A stretch of 64,000 nt of DNA from Citrobacter amalonaticus. Its GTDB lineage: Bacteria > Pseudomonadota > Gammaproteobacteria > Enterobacterales > Enterobacteriaceae. The notes beneath the pieces are model-generated. The model worked only from the letters and a program-made list of their open reading frames with translations, ran no database searches and was not told the DNA's origin. How positions within the stretch are numbered: position 1 is the first letter of the stretch; each line of letters opens with the position of its first letter. The stretch is from the NCBI RefSeq assembly GCF_001559075.2, contig NZ_CP014015.2:3906001-3970000 (forward strand), in the 5' to 3' direction. The position numbers were made by a program, and so were the translations under genes. Below, piece after piece: positions 1-9,024 of the stretch.

Positions 1-192
1 CGGCAATAAGAACAGGATCCCGAGCGCATAGCCGGCCTGCGTTAACGTGGGCACCAGTCCCATGCCGGTGATGCTGAGTGCCAAATCGGCCCCCATTAGC
101 GGTAACAATGGTTGTGCATAGTAGATGGCGGCGACACTGAAGCCTGCGCCCAGCGCCAGAACAAAGATCAGCCAACGAGACGGTGTGTGCAT
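1..192 (-). CDS. MFS transporter, N-terminal part (cut by window edge)
   Basis: The minus strand reads an open frame from an ATG at 190-192 to the window edge, giving 64 residues. It starts MHTPSRWLIFVLALGAGF and continues with two hydrophobic segments and the motif YYAQPLLP, which is typical of the first helices of major facilitator drug/sugar efflux proteins of the AraJ type. The gene is divergent from the LysR regulator at 303, a common transporter-regulator pairing, so that regulator probably controls it. E. coli K-12 does not have this pair next to rne. The substrate cannot be told from this fragment. Confidence 0.7.
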   Translation of the reverse strand, partial: MHTPSRWLIFVLALGAGFSVAAIYYAQPLLPLMGADLALSITGMGLVPTLTQAGYALGILFLLP

Positions 193-302
193 TTAAAAAT
201 CCTCAATCACAGGTGTGAGGCTATTTTTCTCTGAACGTCGGTGGCCTGGTAGTCAGCAAAGTGGTAAAACCATTATACGTAAAGCGTATGAGCACCGGAT
301 AA
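193..302. promoter_or_regulatory. divergent promoter region between MFS and LysR genes
   Basis: This 110-bp AT-rich gap lies between two divergent starts and must hold both promoters and, by the usual LysR arrangement, the regulator's binding site. I could not pick out a convincing T-N11-A palindrome by eye. Confidence 0.4.
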
Positions 303-1238
303 ATGAAAAAGAATGAGCGTATAGACAGGGTGGAACTGATGCGAACGTTTGTGCGCATCGTGGAGGCCGGATCGTTGTCAGCGGCCGCTCGTCAGTTGAA
401 CACGACCCAGGCGACAATCAGTCGGCGGTTGCAGTCGCTGGAGGCAATGCTGGGGGTGAAACTGGTCTTACGTACCACGCACGCCATGAAGCTTACGGAC
501 GACGGCGAGCGCGGATACCAGCACGCCAAACATATCATTGATGCCTGGCTGGCGTTAGAGGACGGACTCAACGTCACGGAAGATGAGCCCGTCGGGACAT
601 TGCGGGTGCGGGCTCCGCATGCTTTTGGTCAGCAGCAGCTCCTCACGCCGTTACTGAACTTTTTAGCGCGCTATCCCAATCTGTCGGTGGAGTGGATGCT
701 CAACGATAAAACGGTCGATTTTCTCAGCGACAATATCGACTGTGCGATCCGCGTAGGCGTGGAGGTCGATCCGGCAACGGTTTCTGTGCTGCTGGCGGAA
801 GTCCCGCGTAGCGTGGTCGCGTCACCGGCGCTGCTGGCGCAATTTGCAACGATCTCGGTGCCAGAACAGCTATCGTCACTGCCCTGGATTGCCGTCAATA
901 CTTTCTACCAACATAACGTCTCGCTTAGCCATCAGCACAGTCGGGAGCCGGTGACCTTTCCGATCACGCCGCGACTGAGTACCGACAGTATCTATGTAGC
1001 GCGCAATGCTGCGCTGGCGGGGTTAGGCGTGGTGGTGGTGTCAAGCTGGACGGTGACCGAGGATATCGCGCAAGGGCGACTCGTCGAGCTGGTTTCTGAC
1101 TGGCAGGCCGCACCTTTGCCGGTGCACCTGGTCTATCCCTGGGCACGTTATTATCCCACTCGCCTGCGAAAATTTCTGGAATTGATGAAAAAGGTGATGC
1201 CGGAACTGGCGGGAATGCGCCGACCTGAAGGGGAATAA
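303..1238 (+). CDS. LysR-family transcriptional regulator
   Basis: The 311-residue protein has an N-terminal winged helix-turn-helix at about residues 11-70 (FVRIVEAGSLSAAARQLN and then QATISRRLQSLE, the LysR recognition helix region). The rest is a periplasmic-binding-like effector domain of the CrgA/DmlR type. The length is normal for the family. It is divergent from an MFS transporter gene and likely regulates it. No strong Shine-Dalgarno precedes the ATG at 303. A later ATG would remove part of the DNA-binding domain, so this start is preferred. The inducer is unknown. The gene ends in a bidirectional terminator shared with rne. Confidence 0.88.
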   Translation: MKKNERIDRVELMRTFVRIVEAGSLSAAARQLNTTQATISRRLQSLEAMLGVKLVLRTTHAMKLTDDGERGYQHAKHIIDAWLALEDGLNVTEDEPVGTLRVRAPHAFGQQQLLTPLLNFLARYPNLSVEWMLNDKTVDFLSDNIDCAIRVGVEVDPATVSVLLAEVPRSVVASPALLAQFATISVPEQLSSLPWIAVNTFYQHNVSLSHQHSREPVTFPITPRLSTDSIYVARNAALAGLGVVVVSSWTVTEDIAQGRLVELVSDWQAAPLPVHLVYPWARYYPTRLRKFLELMKKVMPELAGMRRPEGE

Positions 1239-1242
1239 AAAA

Positions 1243-1265
1243 GCCGACCCTGAGGTCGGCTTTTT
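1243..1265. terminator. bidirectional terminator between LysR gene and rne
   Basis: A 7-bp stem (GCCGACC / GGTCGGC, loop CTGA) is flanked by A6 on one side and T5 on the other, so it can stop transcription of both convergent genes. Confidence 0.9.
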
Positions 1266-1277
1266 ACGCTGTCGATT

Positions 1278-4200
1278 TTACTCGACAGGCTGAGGACGAG
1301 TCGGTCCAGCGGAGGCACTGTGTGACGCACTGTGACCACCTGCGGCGCCTTTGCCATCAAAGGCGAAAGCAGGGCGCTGCCAGTCACTGTGACGTGGCGC
1401 TTCCGGCACATATTCCGGTGCTGGCGCACGAGTCATCGGCGCAGCGGCGTGGCTGTGCTCAGCAACAGGTTCTGCCGCGACTGGTGCTGCGACTTCTGCG
1501 ACCGGTGCAACGACAACGGGTTCGGATACTGGCGCTGGCGTGGTTGGCGCTTCAACGATCACAGGCGCTTGAACCGGTTCTGCAACGATTTCAGGCTCTG
1601 CAACGATTTCAGGTTCTGCAACGATTTCAGGCTCTGCAACCACTTCAGGTTCAGCCGCAACCTCGTCAGGCGCTGCAGTCACTGTTTCAGGCTCTACCGT
1701 AACCACCTCTGGTGTCTCTTCAACGACCGGAGCGGTTTCCTGCATTTCAGCGACAGGCTCTGCCTGAGCGGCAACCTCTTCGGCGACCGGCACATCGGCG
1801 TCGGCAATCATCTGCGGCTCTTCAACCACCGGGGCGGCAATCACTTCCGGATGCGTCGTTTCAACCACAGCTTCAGCCTGAACCGGTGCTTCTGCTTTCG
1901 TTTCAACGACAGCTTCAACGACCGGTTCGACTGCGGCAACGGTTTCAACGGCGGTAGCTACGGCTTGCGGTTCGGTCACGACAGGCTGTGCCTGTACCTG
2001 TTCGATTTCCTGAGCTTCTGGCTGCGCATCCTGAGGACGCGCTACCGGGTAGCGGATCCACACTTTGCCGGACGCCATTTCTGGCGAGGCGCAGGCAACT
2101 GTCAGCGGCATCGGCGACTGCAGCGGGTAACGCTCGTCACGATAACGACGGCGACGCTGGCCGCTCACACGCAGATGACGTGGAGAACGACGGGAACGAC
2201 GCGGCATACCGGCGTTATCGCGTGCTTCACCGTTGTCATCCTGCTCTGGGGCCGCTTCTGTCACGACAGGCAGTGGCACTTTCACCAGCTCGGTGCTTTG
2301 CGCTGGTGCAGTCTGTGCTGCGATCGGTGCGACAACGCTCTCTTCTGCGGCAGCGGTTTCTACCACTTCCACTTCGGACGTATTGCTGCTGTAGCGGACT
2401 TTCTGGTTCAACTGACGCTGTTTACGGCGTGGTTGAGCCTGACGAACGCGCTCTTCCTGTTCGGTTTCTGGAGTCTGCTGCTCGTCAAGATTCAGCGCTT
2501 TTACTTCCTGCTGAGCCTGACGTTTGTCTTCGCTGCGACGGCGGTTACGTTCGCGACGTGGCTGCTGCTGTTCATCACCAGACTTCGCTTTATCCGCTAC
2601 GTCGGTCGATTGCTGACGGTTATCACGGTTTTCGGCATTCTGCTGCGCATTGCGGCGGTTACGGCGATTCTCGTCGCGGTTCTCGCCATTCTCTGAACGT
2701 TCGCCACGGTTATCACGGTTGTCACGACGTTCGCTGCGATCGTTACGGTCACGGCGGTTGTTCTGACGTTTACGGCGATCCTGCTGACGCTCCGGCTTTT
2801 CTGCGGCTTTTGGCGCAGGCTGCTCGGCAGGTTTCACTTCTTCACTACCGCTGAACAGCGATTTCAGTGCGCCAAAGAAACGGCTCAACAGACCCGGCTC
2901 TGCCGGAGCGGCTGGCGCAACGGCGGCCTTCGGCGCAGCGGCTTTCACTGGCGGTTCGGCAGGCGTTGGCGCAGGCGGAACTTCTGGCATCGCGAAGGTG
3001 GCAAGCGCTGGCTGCTCAGGACGTTTACGCTCGGCGAACTCTTCTTCAGACGGCAACGCCATTGCTTCTTCATGCAGCTTCGGCAGCATGTAGCTCAGGG
3101 TCGGCGTCTCTTCACCTTTGCGTACGCGCAGTACGGAGTAGTGCGGCGTTTCCATTTGATCGTTAGGCACGATCACGCAGCGCACGCCATCCTGACGGGT
3201 TTCAATAGCATTAACGGCTGTACGTTTTTCGTTGAGCAGATAGGAGGCAATCGGCACAGGTACAATCGCGTGGACTTCCTGCGTATTCTCTTTCAGCGCT
3301 TCTTCTTCAATCAGACGCAGAATAGACAGGGACAGCGACTCGTTATCACGCACGGTGCCGGTACCGCTACAGCGTGGGCAGACGTGATGGCTGGACTCGC
3401 CCAGCGACGGGCTCAGGCGCTGACGGGACATTTCCAGCAGGCCGAAGCGTGAAATATGGCTGATCTGGATACGCGCACGATCCTGACGGACCGCTTCACG
3501 CAGACGGTTTTCCACCGCACGCTGATGGCGTACCGGGGTCATATCGATGAAGTCGATAACGATCAGGCCGCCGAGGTCGCGCAGGCGCAACTGACGGGCG
3601 ATCTCATCGGCCGCTTCCAGGTTGGTGTTAAACGCGGTTTCTTCGATATCGCCGCCGCGGGTTGCACGAGCGGAGTTGATGTCGATGGCGGTTAACGCTT
3701 CGGTGCTGTCGATAACGATAGAGCCGCCGGAAGGCAGACGCACTTCACGCTGGAAGGCGGATTCAATCTGCGACTCGATCTGATAGTGGCTGAACAGCGG
3801 GATTTCACCGGTGTAGAGCTTGATTTTGCTGCTGAAATCCGGACGACCCAACGCCGCGATATGCTGGCGCGCCAGTTCGAGCACTTTCGGGTTATCGATA
3901 AGGATTTCACCGATATCCTGACGCAGATAGTCGCGGAAGGCGCGAACAATCACGTTGCTCTCCTGATGGATCAGGAACGGAGCAGGGCGGCTTTCAGCGG
4001 CTTTCTGAATGGCTTCCCAGTGTTTCAACCGGAAGCTTAAGTCCCACTGCAGCGCTTCGGCAGATTTGCCTACGCCCGCAGTACGTACAATAAGGCCCAT
4101 GCCATCAGGCAGTTCAAGACTTGCCAGCGCTTCTTTCAGCTCGGTACGGTCGTCGCCTTCGATGCGACGAGAAATACCGCCCGCACGCGGGTTGTTTGGC

Positions 4201-4589
4201 ATCAGAACCAGATAACTGCCCGCCAGGCTGATAAAAGTGGTCAGCGCAGCGCCTTTGTTGCCGCGTTCTTCTTTATCAATCTGAACAATAACTTCCTGGC
4301 CTTCGCGCAGCACATCTTTGATGTTAGGACGACCATGAGCGTTGTAATTGGCGGGGAAATATTCGCGGGCAATTTCTTTTAACGGGAGGAAACCGTGACG
4401 TTCAGCGCCGTAATCAACAAAAGCGGCTTCCAGACTCGGTTCAATACGGGTGATTTTGCCTTTATAGATGTTCGCTTTTTTCTGTTCATGTCCAGGACTT
4501 TCAATATCCAGGTCGTACAGACGCTGCCCATCTACAAGGGCAACACGCAACTCTTCCTGCTGAGTTGCGTTGATTAACATTCTTTTCAT
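1278..4589 (-). CDS. rne: ribonuclease E
   Basis: RNase E is the endoribonuclease that organises the RNA degradosome on the inner face of the membrane and starts mRNA decay and rRNA/tRNA maturation. The N-terminal half is collinear with the E. coli enzyme. It has an S1 RNA-binding domain at about 37-120, the catalytic aspartates in TAIDINS (about 303) and VIDFIDM (about 346), and the Zn-link cysteines in CPRCSGTG (about 404-407). The C-terminal half is disordered, very rich in R, E, Q and N and then in P, A, V and E. It carries the arginine-rich RNA-binding and scaffold segments. At 1103 residues it is somewhat longer than the E. coli protein (1061), partly through tandem EIVAEP repeats near the C-terminus. 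Expression is expected to be autoregulated through the long leader. Confidence 0.98.
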   Translation of the reverse strand: MKRMLINATQQEELRVALVDGQRLYDLDIESPGHEQKKANIYKGKITRIEPSLEAAFVDYGAERHGFLPLKEIAREYFPANYNAHGRPNIKDVLREGQEVIVQIDKEERGNKGAALTTFISLAGSYLVLMPNNPRAGGISRRIEGDDRTELKEALASLELPDGMGLIVRTAGVGKSAEALQWDLSFRLKHWEAIQKAAESRPAPFLIHQESNVIVRAFRDYLRQDIGEILIDNPKVLELARQHIAALGRPDFSSKIKLYTGEIPLFSHYQIESQIESAFQREVRLPSGGSIVIDSTEALTAIDINSARATRGGDIEETAFNTNLEAADEIARQLRLRDLGGLIVIDFIDMTPVRHQRAVENRLREAVRQDRARIQISHISRFGLLEMSRQRLSPSLGESSHHVCPRCSGTGTVRDNESLSLSILRLIEEEALKENTQEVHAIVPVPIASYLLNEKRTAVNAIETRQDGVRCVIVPNDQMETPHYSVLRVRKGEETPTLSYMLPKLHEEAMALPSEEEFAERKRPEQPALATFAMPEVPPAPTPAEPPVKAAAPKAAVAPAAPAEPGLLSRFFGALKSLFSGSEEVKPAEQPAPKAAEKPERQQDRRKRQNNRRDRNDRSERRDNRDNRGERSENGENRDENRRNRRNAQQNAENRDNRQQSTDVADKAKSGDEQQQPRRERNRRRSEDKRQAQQEVKALNLDEQQTPETEQEERVRQAQPRRKQRQLNQKVRYSSNTSEVEVVETAAAEESVVAPIAAQTAPAQSTELVKVPLPVVTEAAPEQDDNGEARDNAGMPRRSRRSPRHLRVSGQRRRRYRDERYPLQSPMPLTVACASPEMASGKVWIRYPVARPQDAQPEAQEIEQVQAQPVVTEPQAVATAVETVAAVEPVVEAVVETKAEAPVQAEAVVETTHPEVIAAPVVEEPQMIADADVPVAEEVAAQAEPVAEMQETAPVVEETPEVVTVEPETVTAAPDEVAAEPEVVAEPEIVAEPEIVAEPEIVAEPVQAPVIVEAPTTPAPVSEPVVVAPVAEVAAPVAAEPVAEHSHAAAPMTRAPAPEYVPEAPRHSDWQRPAFAFDGKGAAGGHSASHSASAGPTRPQPVE
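1582..1653 (-). repeat. four 18-bp tandem repeats in rne
   Basis: Four 18-bp units in tandem (1582, 1600, 1618, 1636; the last is diverged) encode three EIVAEP and one EVVAEP in the C-terminal acidic tail of RNase E. The unit length is a multiple of three, so gain or loss of copies keeps the frame and only changes tail length. Confidence 0.85.
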
Positions 4590-4950
4590 CGTAACTTACT
4601 CATTATTCTTACATTGACGACTAAGCTGCGGGCAGAGTATTGCCTTTCCGGGTGTGAACCGATGGCCTCGTGTCTATTCGCGTCGCCAACCTCACGGTTA
4701 TCGTCAGCTCAAAGAGGCGCAGAGTGTCGGTTGCCTGCATTTCATACGGAAACGCAGCGCAATTATCAGGGGAACCGCCTGGGTATTACTCTCCAGAGAA
4801 GATCCGATCTACCGGTAAGGACTGCAACCCGCAGCCCGCTAACTGTCTGAAAGATCAATACGTCTTACGCCATTGCTGCGTGGATGATCGTCCGGACAAA
4901 ATGGGTCTTTCCGTAAAATTCCTTGTTTTAACAAGATTCAGCACGGAAGC
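4590..4950 (-). promoter_or_regulatory. rne 5' untranslated leader (RNase E 5' UTR element)
   Basis: No gene is seen in 4590-5161. On the minus strand a -10-like AATAAT (4957-4962) and a -35-like TTGCTA (4981-4986, spacer 18) would start rne transcription near 4950. This gives a leader of about 360 nt, the same as the 361-nt autoregulatory leader known for E. coli rne, which contains hairpins that RNase E senses to set its own mRNA stability. The promoter assignment is by inspection; the regulatory role is taken from the E. coli homologue. Confidence 0.75.
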
Positions 4951-5161
4951 GGTGACATTATTCCACTGCTAACCTTGTTATAGCAAGATGACTTTTACCA
5001 TTTATCACCCGCTTACTCACAGTTTTTTCACTTATGCGCGGTGATTGGTTTAATAACCACCAAATCAATCATGAAGCACGTGAGTGACGACGGATAAAGA
5101 TAAATATAAGCATAGAAAAATGAGTGGCGCTAATCCTTATGGCTATTTAGAATCGGCCCCC

Positions 5162-6115
5162 ATGAAAACAGAGACTCCATCCGTAAGAATTGTTGCTATT
5201 ACTGCTGACGAAGCGGGGCAACGCATTGATAACTTTTTGCGCACGCAGCTCAAAGGCGTGCCGAAAAGTATGATTTATCGCATTTTGCGTAAAGGCGAAG
5301 TGCGGGTGAATAAAAAACGCATCAAACCCGAATACAAACTGCAAGCAGGTGATGAAGTGCGCATTCCGCCTGTACGCGTGGCGGAACGTGAAGAAGAGGC
5401 CGTTTCACCGCATCTGCAAAAAGTGGCGGCGCTGGCGGACGTTATCCTTTATGAAGACGACCATATCCTGGTGCTGAATAAACCGTCGGGAACCGCTGTG
5501 CATGGCGGCAGCGGGTTAAGCTTTGGCGTGATTGAAGGGTTGCGTGCGCTACGTCCTGAAGCGCGTTTTCTTGAGTTGGTACACCGTCTTGACCGCGATA
5601 CGTCTGGCGTGCTGTTGGTCGCGAAGAAGCGTTCAGCATTGCGTTCGCTGCATGAGCAGCTGCGCGAAAAGGGGATGCAGAAAGATTATCTCGCCCTGGT
5701 GCGCGGGCAATGGCAGTCGCATGTCAAAACGGTACAGGCACCGTTATTGAAGAACATCCTGCAAAGCGGCGAGCGTATTGTACGGGTGAATCAGGAAGGC
5801 AAACCGTCGGAAACGCGTTTTAAGGTGGAAGAACGTTACGCGTTCGCCACGCTGGTCCGCTGTAGCCCGGTGACGGGCCGTACACACCAGATTCGCGTGC
5901 ACACCCAGTACGCGGGTCATCCTATTGCTTTTGACGATCGCTACGGCGACCGCGAGTTCGATAAGCAACTGGCGGGAACGGGATTGTCGCGTCTGTTTCT
6001 GCATGCGGCCGCATTGAAGTTTACTCATCCGGGAACGGGTGAGGTACTGCGCATCGAAGCGCCGATGGACGATCAACTGAAGCGCTGTTTACAGGTGTTG
6101 CGTAAGCCAGCCTGA
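5162..6115 (+). CDS. rluC: 23S rRNA pseudouridine synthase RluC
   Basis: RluC makes pseudouridines 955, 2504 and 2580 of 23S rRNA. The protein starts MKTETPSVRIVAITADEAGQ and has an S4 RNA-binding domain (about residues 20-80), followed by the RluA-type catalytic domain. The catalytic aspartate lies in HRLDRDTSG (about residue 145), and GRTHQIRVH is the conserved motif III. The frame is open upstream to 5084, but the ATG at 5162 matches the E. coli start and length (317 versus 319 residues). It is divergent from rne. Confidence 0.97.
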   Translation: MKTETPSVRIVAITADEAGQRIDNFLRTQLKGVPKSMIYRILRKGEVRVNKKRIKPEYKLQAGDEVRIPPVRVAEREEEAVSPHLQKVAALADVILYEDDHILVLNKPSGTAVHGGSGLSFGVIEGLRALRPEARFLELVHRLDRDTSGVLLVAKKRSALRSLHEQLREKGMQKDYLALVRGQWQSHVKTVQAPLLKNILQSGERIVRVNQEGKPSETRFKVEERYAFATLVRCSPVTGRTHQIRVHTQYAGHPIAFDDRYGDREFDKQLAGTGLSRLFLHAAALKFTHPGTGEVLRIEAPMDDQLKRCLQVLRKPA

Positions 6116-6140
6116 TGCGCGTTGCTCTCTTATTGCGCTA

Positions 6141-6181
6141 AACCTGCCGGACAGGACGTTTACGTCGCCATCCGGCAGGTT
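6141..6181. repeat. REP-like palindrome downstream of rluC
   Basis: An 11-bp inverted repeat (AACCTGCCGGA / TCCGGCAGGTT) with a 19-nt loop lies between the convergent rluC and yceF genes. The GCCGGA/TCCGGC core is typical of enterobacterial REP elements, which often act as 3' mRNA stabilisers. Confidence 0.7.
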
Positions 6182-6230
6182 TATACCTGATGATGTTGCG
6201 CTTATCAGGCTTACTGGATAGCGCCTTTAA

Positions 6231-6815
6231 TCAGGTTTTCAGCGGGTTCATCTCTTCCCTGCGTAGCATCTGGCACAATGCGATCAGCGGTAAACCAATC
6301 AGCGTGTTCGGATCGCGCCCCTCTAAGCGCTCAAAGAGCGCAATTCCCAGACCTTCGCTTTTAAAACTCCCTGCGCAGTGCAGCGGGCGTTCTTTACGCA
6401 CATAATCTTCAATTTCCGTTTCACTGAGATGGCGGAAGTGAACGTCAAAGGGCTCCACTTCGGTCTGTAAATGTCCCGTCGCGGAGTTATACAGCGCCAG
6501 ACCGGTATAGAACGTAATGATATTGCCGCTGGCTTTGGCTAACTGCTGGCAGGCTTTCTCTTCTGTTAAAGGCTTACCGGCGATTTCGCCATCCAGTACA
6601 CACACCTGATCGGAACCAATAATAAGGTGTGACGGAAAGCGGTGAGCCAGCGATTGCGCTTTCTCTTGCGCCAGTCGATTGACTAAGTGGCGAGGACTCT
6701 CTCCGGGCATCGGCGTTTCGTCTACCTCAGGGGCCGCGCATTCAAAGGGCATCGCCAGTTTTTCCAGCAGGGCGCGGCGCCAGGGAGATGTGGAGGCAAG
6801 AATGAGATTAGGCAT
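6231..6815 (-). CDS. yceF: Maf-family m7GTP pyrophosphatase YceF
   Basis: The 194-residue protein begins MPNLILASTSPWRRALLEKL, the Maf signature, and has the conserved VDETP and GSDQV motifs. YceF-type Maf proteins hydrolyse modified nucleotides such as 7-methyl-GTP, keeping them out of nucleic acids. Length and sequence match E. coli YceF. It is convergent with rluC and divergent from yceD. Confidence 0.95.
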   Translation of the reverse strand: MPNLILASTSPWRRALLEKLAMPFECAAPEVDETPMPGESPRHLVNRLAQEKAQSLAHRFPSHLIIGSDQVCVLDGEIAGKPLTEEKACQQLAKASGNIITFYTGLALYNSATGHLQTEVEPFDVHFRHLSETEIEDYVRKERPLHCAGSFKSEGLGIALFERLEGRDPNTLIGLPLIALCQMLRREEMNPLKT

Positions 6816-6975
6816 ATTTTTTCCACCAGATATAGCGTATTGATGAGAGCCATTTTAAACTATGCTCTTCGTCCTTCAGGCGTGCCGTTGTGGCGTCTCC
6901 TGAGCGAAAATAAGTCTGTAAACCGCAATGTGTGCGAATTATTGGCAAAAGGCAACCGCAGGCTGCCTTTTTCTT
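6816..6975 (+). ncRNA. sraB: possible SraB small RNA upstream of yceD
   Basis: In E. coli the sRNA SraB is encoded in the yceF-yceD gap. Here the same 197-bp gap holds, on the + strand, a terminator-like hairpin (AAGGCA ... TGCCTT followed by TTTC at about 6949-6975), which would end such an RNA just before yceD. The call rests on position and hairpin only; I cannot align the RNA itself, and the 5' end is not defined. Confidence 0.4.
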
Positions 6976-7012
6976 TGACTATATGACGTTACAAAGTTAA
7001 TATGCGCGCCCT

Positions 7013-7534
7013 ATGCAAAAGGTAAAATTACCCCTGACTCTTGATCCGGTTCGTACGGCTCAAAAACGCCTCGATTATGAAGGTATCTATACTTCTGATC
7101 TGGTAGAGCGCGTCGCCGATTCTGTAGTCAGTGTGGACAGTGATGTGGAATGCGCCATGTCGTTTGCTATCGATAACCAACGTCTTGCCGTGATTACCGG
7201 TGATGCGAAGGTTTCGGTAACGCTCGCATGTCAGCGTTGCGGGAAGCCGTTTCCTCATCATGTTCACACAACGTATTGTTTCAGTCCGGTCCGTTCCGAC
7301 GAACAGGCTGAAGCACTCCCGGAAGCGTATGAGCCGATTGAGGTTAACGAATTCGGTGAAATCGATCTGCTTGCAATGGTGGAAGATGAAATTATCCTCT
7401 CCTTGCCGGTAGTTCCGGTGCATGATTCTGAACACTGTGAAGTGTCCGAGGCGGACATGGTCTTTGGTGAACTGCCTGATGAAGCGCAAAAACCAAACCC
7501 ATTTGCCGTATTAGCCAGCTTAAAGCGTAAGTAA
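7013..7534 (+). CDS. yceD: 23S rRNA accumulation protein YceD (DUF177)
   Basis: The 173-residue protein matches E. coli YceD almost residue for residue (MQKVKLPLTLDPVRTAQKRL). It carries a CQRCGKPF cysteine pair near residue 70 and an acidic C-terminal half. DUF177 proteins are linked to 23S rRNA processing or accumulation and are nearly always encoded just before rpmF, as here (16 bp apart). The two are probably cotranscribed. Confidence 0.95.
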   Translation: MQKVKLPLTLDPVRTAQKRLDYEGIYTSDLVERVADSVVSVDSDVECAMSFAIDNQRLAVITGDAKVSVTLACQRCGKPFPHHVHTTYCFSPVRSDEQAEALPEAYEPIEVNEFGEIDLLAMVEDEIILSLPVVPVHDSEHCEVSEADMVFGELPDEAQKPNPFAVLASLKRK

Positions 7535-7538
7535 TTGA

Positions 7539-7724
<186 letters not shown>

Positions 7725-7870
7725 TCACGCGTTACTCAACGAATTTTACGTAGCAGGCAGGCTGTTAATGCCTCTTCCGCGTAAGAGACGAAGAGAATCC
7801 GTGTGATGAAGCTTAGTGAGGAAATTCCCCGTTGCTGCGGGGAAATACCAAACCAGGCGGCGAAACGACT

Positions 7871-8947
7871 TTGACACGTCTAACCCTGGCGTTAGATGTC
7901 ATGGGGGGAGATTTTGGCCCTTCCGTGACAGTGCCTGCAGCATTGCAGGCACTGAATTCTAATTCACAACTCACACTTCTTTTAGTCGGGGATCCCGATA
8001 CCATCACGCCATTACTTGCTAAAGCTGACTTTGAACAACGTTCGCGTCTGCAGATTATCCCTGCACAGTCAGTTATCGCCAGTGATGCCCGACCTTCGCA
8101 GGCAATCCGCGCCAGTCGCGGGAGCTCAATGCGGGTGGCGCTGGAACTCGTGAAGGAAGGGCGAGCACAAGCCTGCGTTAGCGCCGGAAATACCGGTGCG
8201 CTGATGGGACTTGCAAAATTATTGCTCAAACCGCTCGACGGTATTGAGCGCCCTGCGTTGGTGACGGTTTTGCCGCATCAGCAGAAAGGGAAGACGGTGG
8301 TCCTCGATCTGGGGGCAAATGTCGATTGCGACAGCAAGATGCTGGTGCAATTTGCCATTATGGGCTCGGTGCTTGCGGAAGAAGTGGTGGGTATTAACAA
8401 CCCTCGCGTGGCCTTGCTCAACATCGGCGAAGAAGAAACCAAGGGGCTCGACAGCATTCGGGATGCCTCTGTGGTGCTAAAAACGATCCCTTCCATCAAT
8501 TACATCGGCTATCTTGAAGCCAATGAGTTATTGACGGGGAAAACGGATGTTCTGGTATGTGACGGTTTTACGGGCAATGTCACATTAAAGACGATGGAAG
8601 GTGTTGTCAGAATGTTCCTTTCACTGCTGAAATCTCAGGGTGAGGGTAAAAAACGGTCGTGGTGGCTGCTGATATTAAAACGTTGGTTACAAAAAAGCCT
8701 GGCGAGGCGATTCAGTCACCTCAACCCCGACCAGTATAATGGCGCCTGTCTGTTAGGATTGCGCGGCACGGTGATAAAAAGTCATGGTGCGGCCAATCAG
8801 CGAGCGTTTACCGTCGCGATTGAACAGGCAGTGCAGGCGGTGCAGCGACAAGTTCCTCAGCGAATTGCCGCTCGCCTGGAATCGGTATACCCAGCTGGAT
8901 TTACAATGCTGGACGCTGGTAATGGCGACACATCACAGCCACACTGA
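7871..8947 (+). CDS. plsX: phosphate acyltransferase PlsX
   Basis: PlsX makes acyl-phosphate from acyl-ACP, the acyl donor for PlsY in phosphatidic acid synthesis. The protein begins (M)TRLTLALDVMGGDFGP and contains the family motifs SAGNTGALM and DGFTGNV. I use the TTG at 7871 as start because it gives the E. coli N-terminus, with an AGGCGG ribosome-binding site upstream. The frame is open to an ATG at 7832, which would add 13 poorly conserved residues. The resulting 358 residues fit the family (356 in E. coli). Confidence 0.95.
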   Translation: MTRLTLALDVMGGDFGPSVTVPAALQALNSNSQLTLLLVGDPDTITPLLAKADFEQRSRLQIIPAQSVIASDARPSQAIRASRGSSMRVALELVKEGRAQACVSAGNTGALMGLAKLLLKPLDGIERPALVTVLPHQQKGKTVVLDLGANVDCDSKMLVQFAIMGSVLAEEVVGINNPRVALLNIGEEETKGLDSIRDASVVLKTIPSINYIGYLEANELLTGKTDVLVCDGFTGNVTLKTMEGVVRMFLSLLKSQGEGKKRSWWLLILKRWLQKSLARRFSHLNPDQYNGACLLGLRGTVIKSHGAANQRAFTVAIEQAVQAVQRQVPQRIAARLESVYPAGFTMLDAGNGDTSQPH

Positions 8948-9024
8948 TTACGGTGTGGCGTGAGAGCCCCAGCTTCTTAGCCGTTGTGATGCGCGGTATA
9001 TAACCAAAAAGTGACTGAGCGTAC

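Noticed and set aside
1582..1653. Tandem repeats considered as CRISPR
   Set aside because: Units are directly adjacent without spacers, in frame within rne.
1332..2696. 454-residue + strand open frame opposite rne
   Set aside because: It is the antisense shadow of the repetitive rne C-terminal half; composition (F, R, C, N rich) is unlike any protein and there is no ribosome-binding site.
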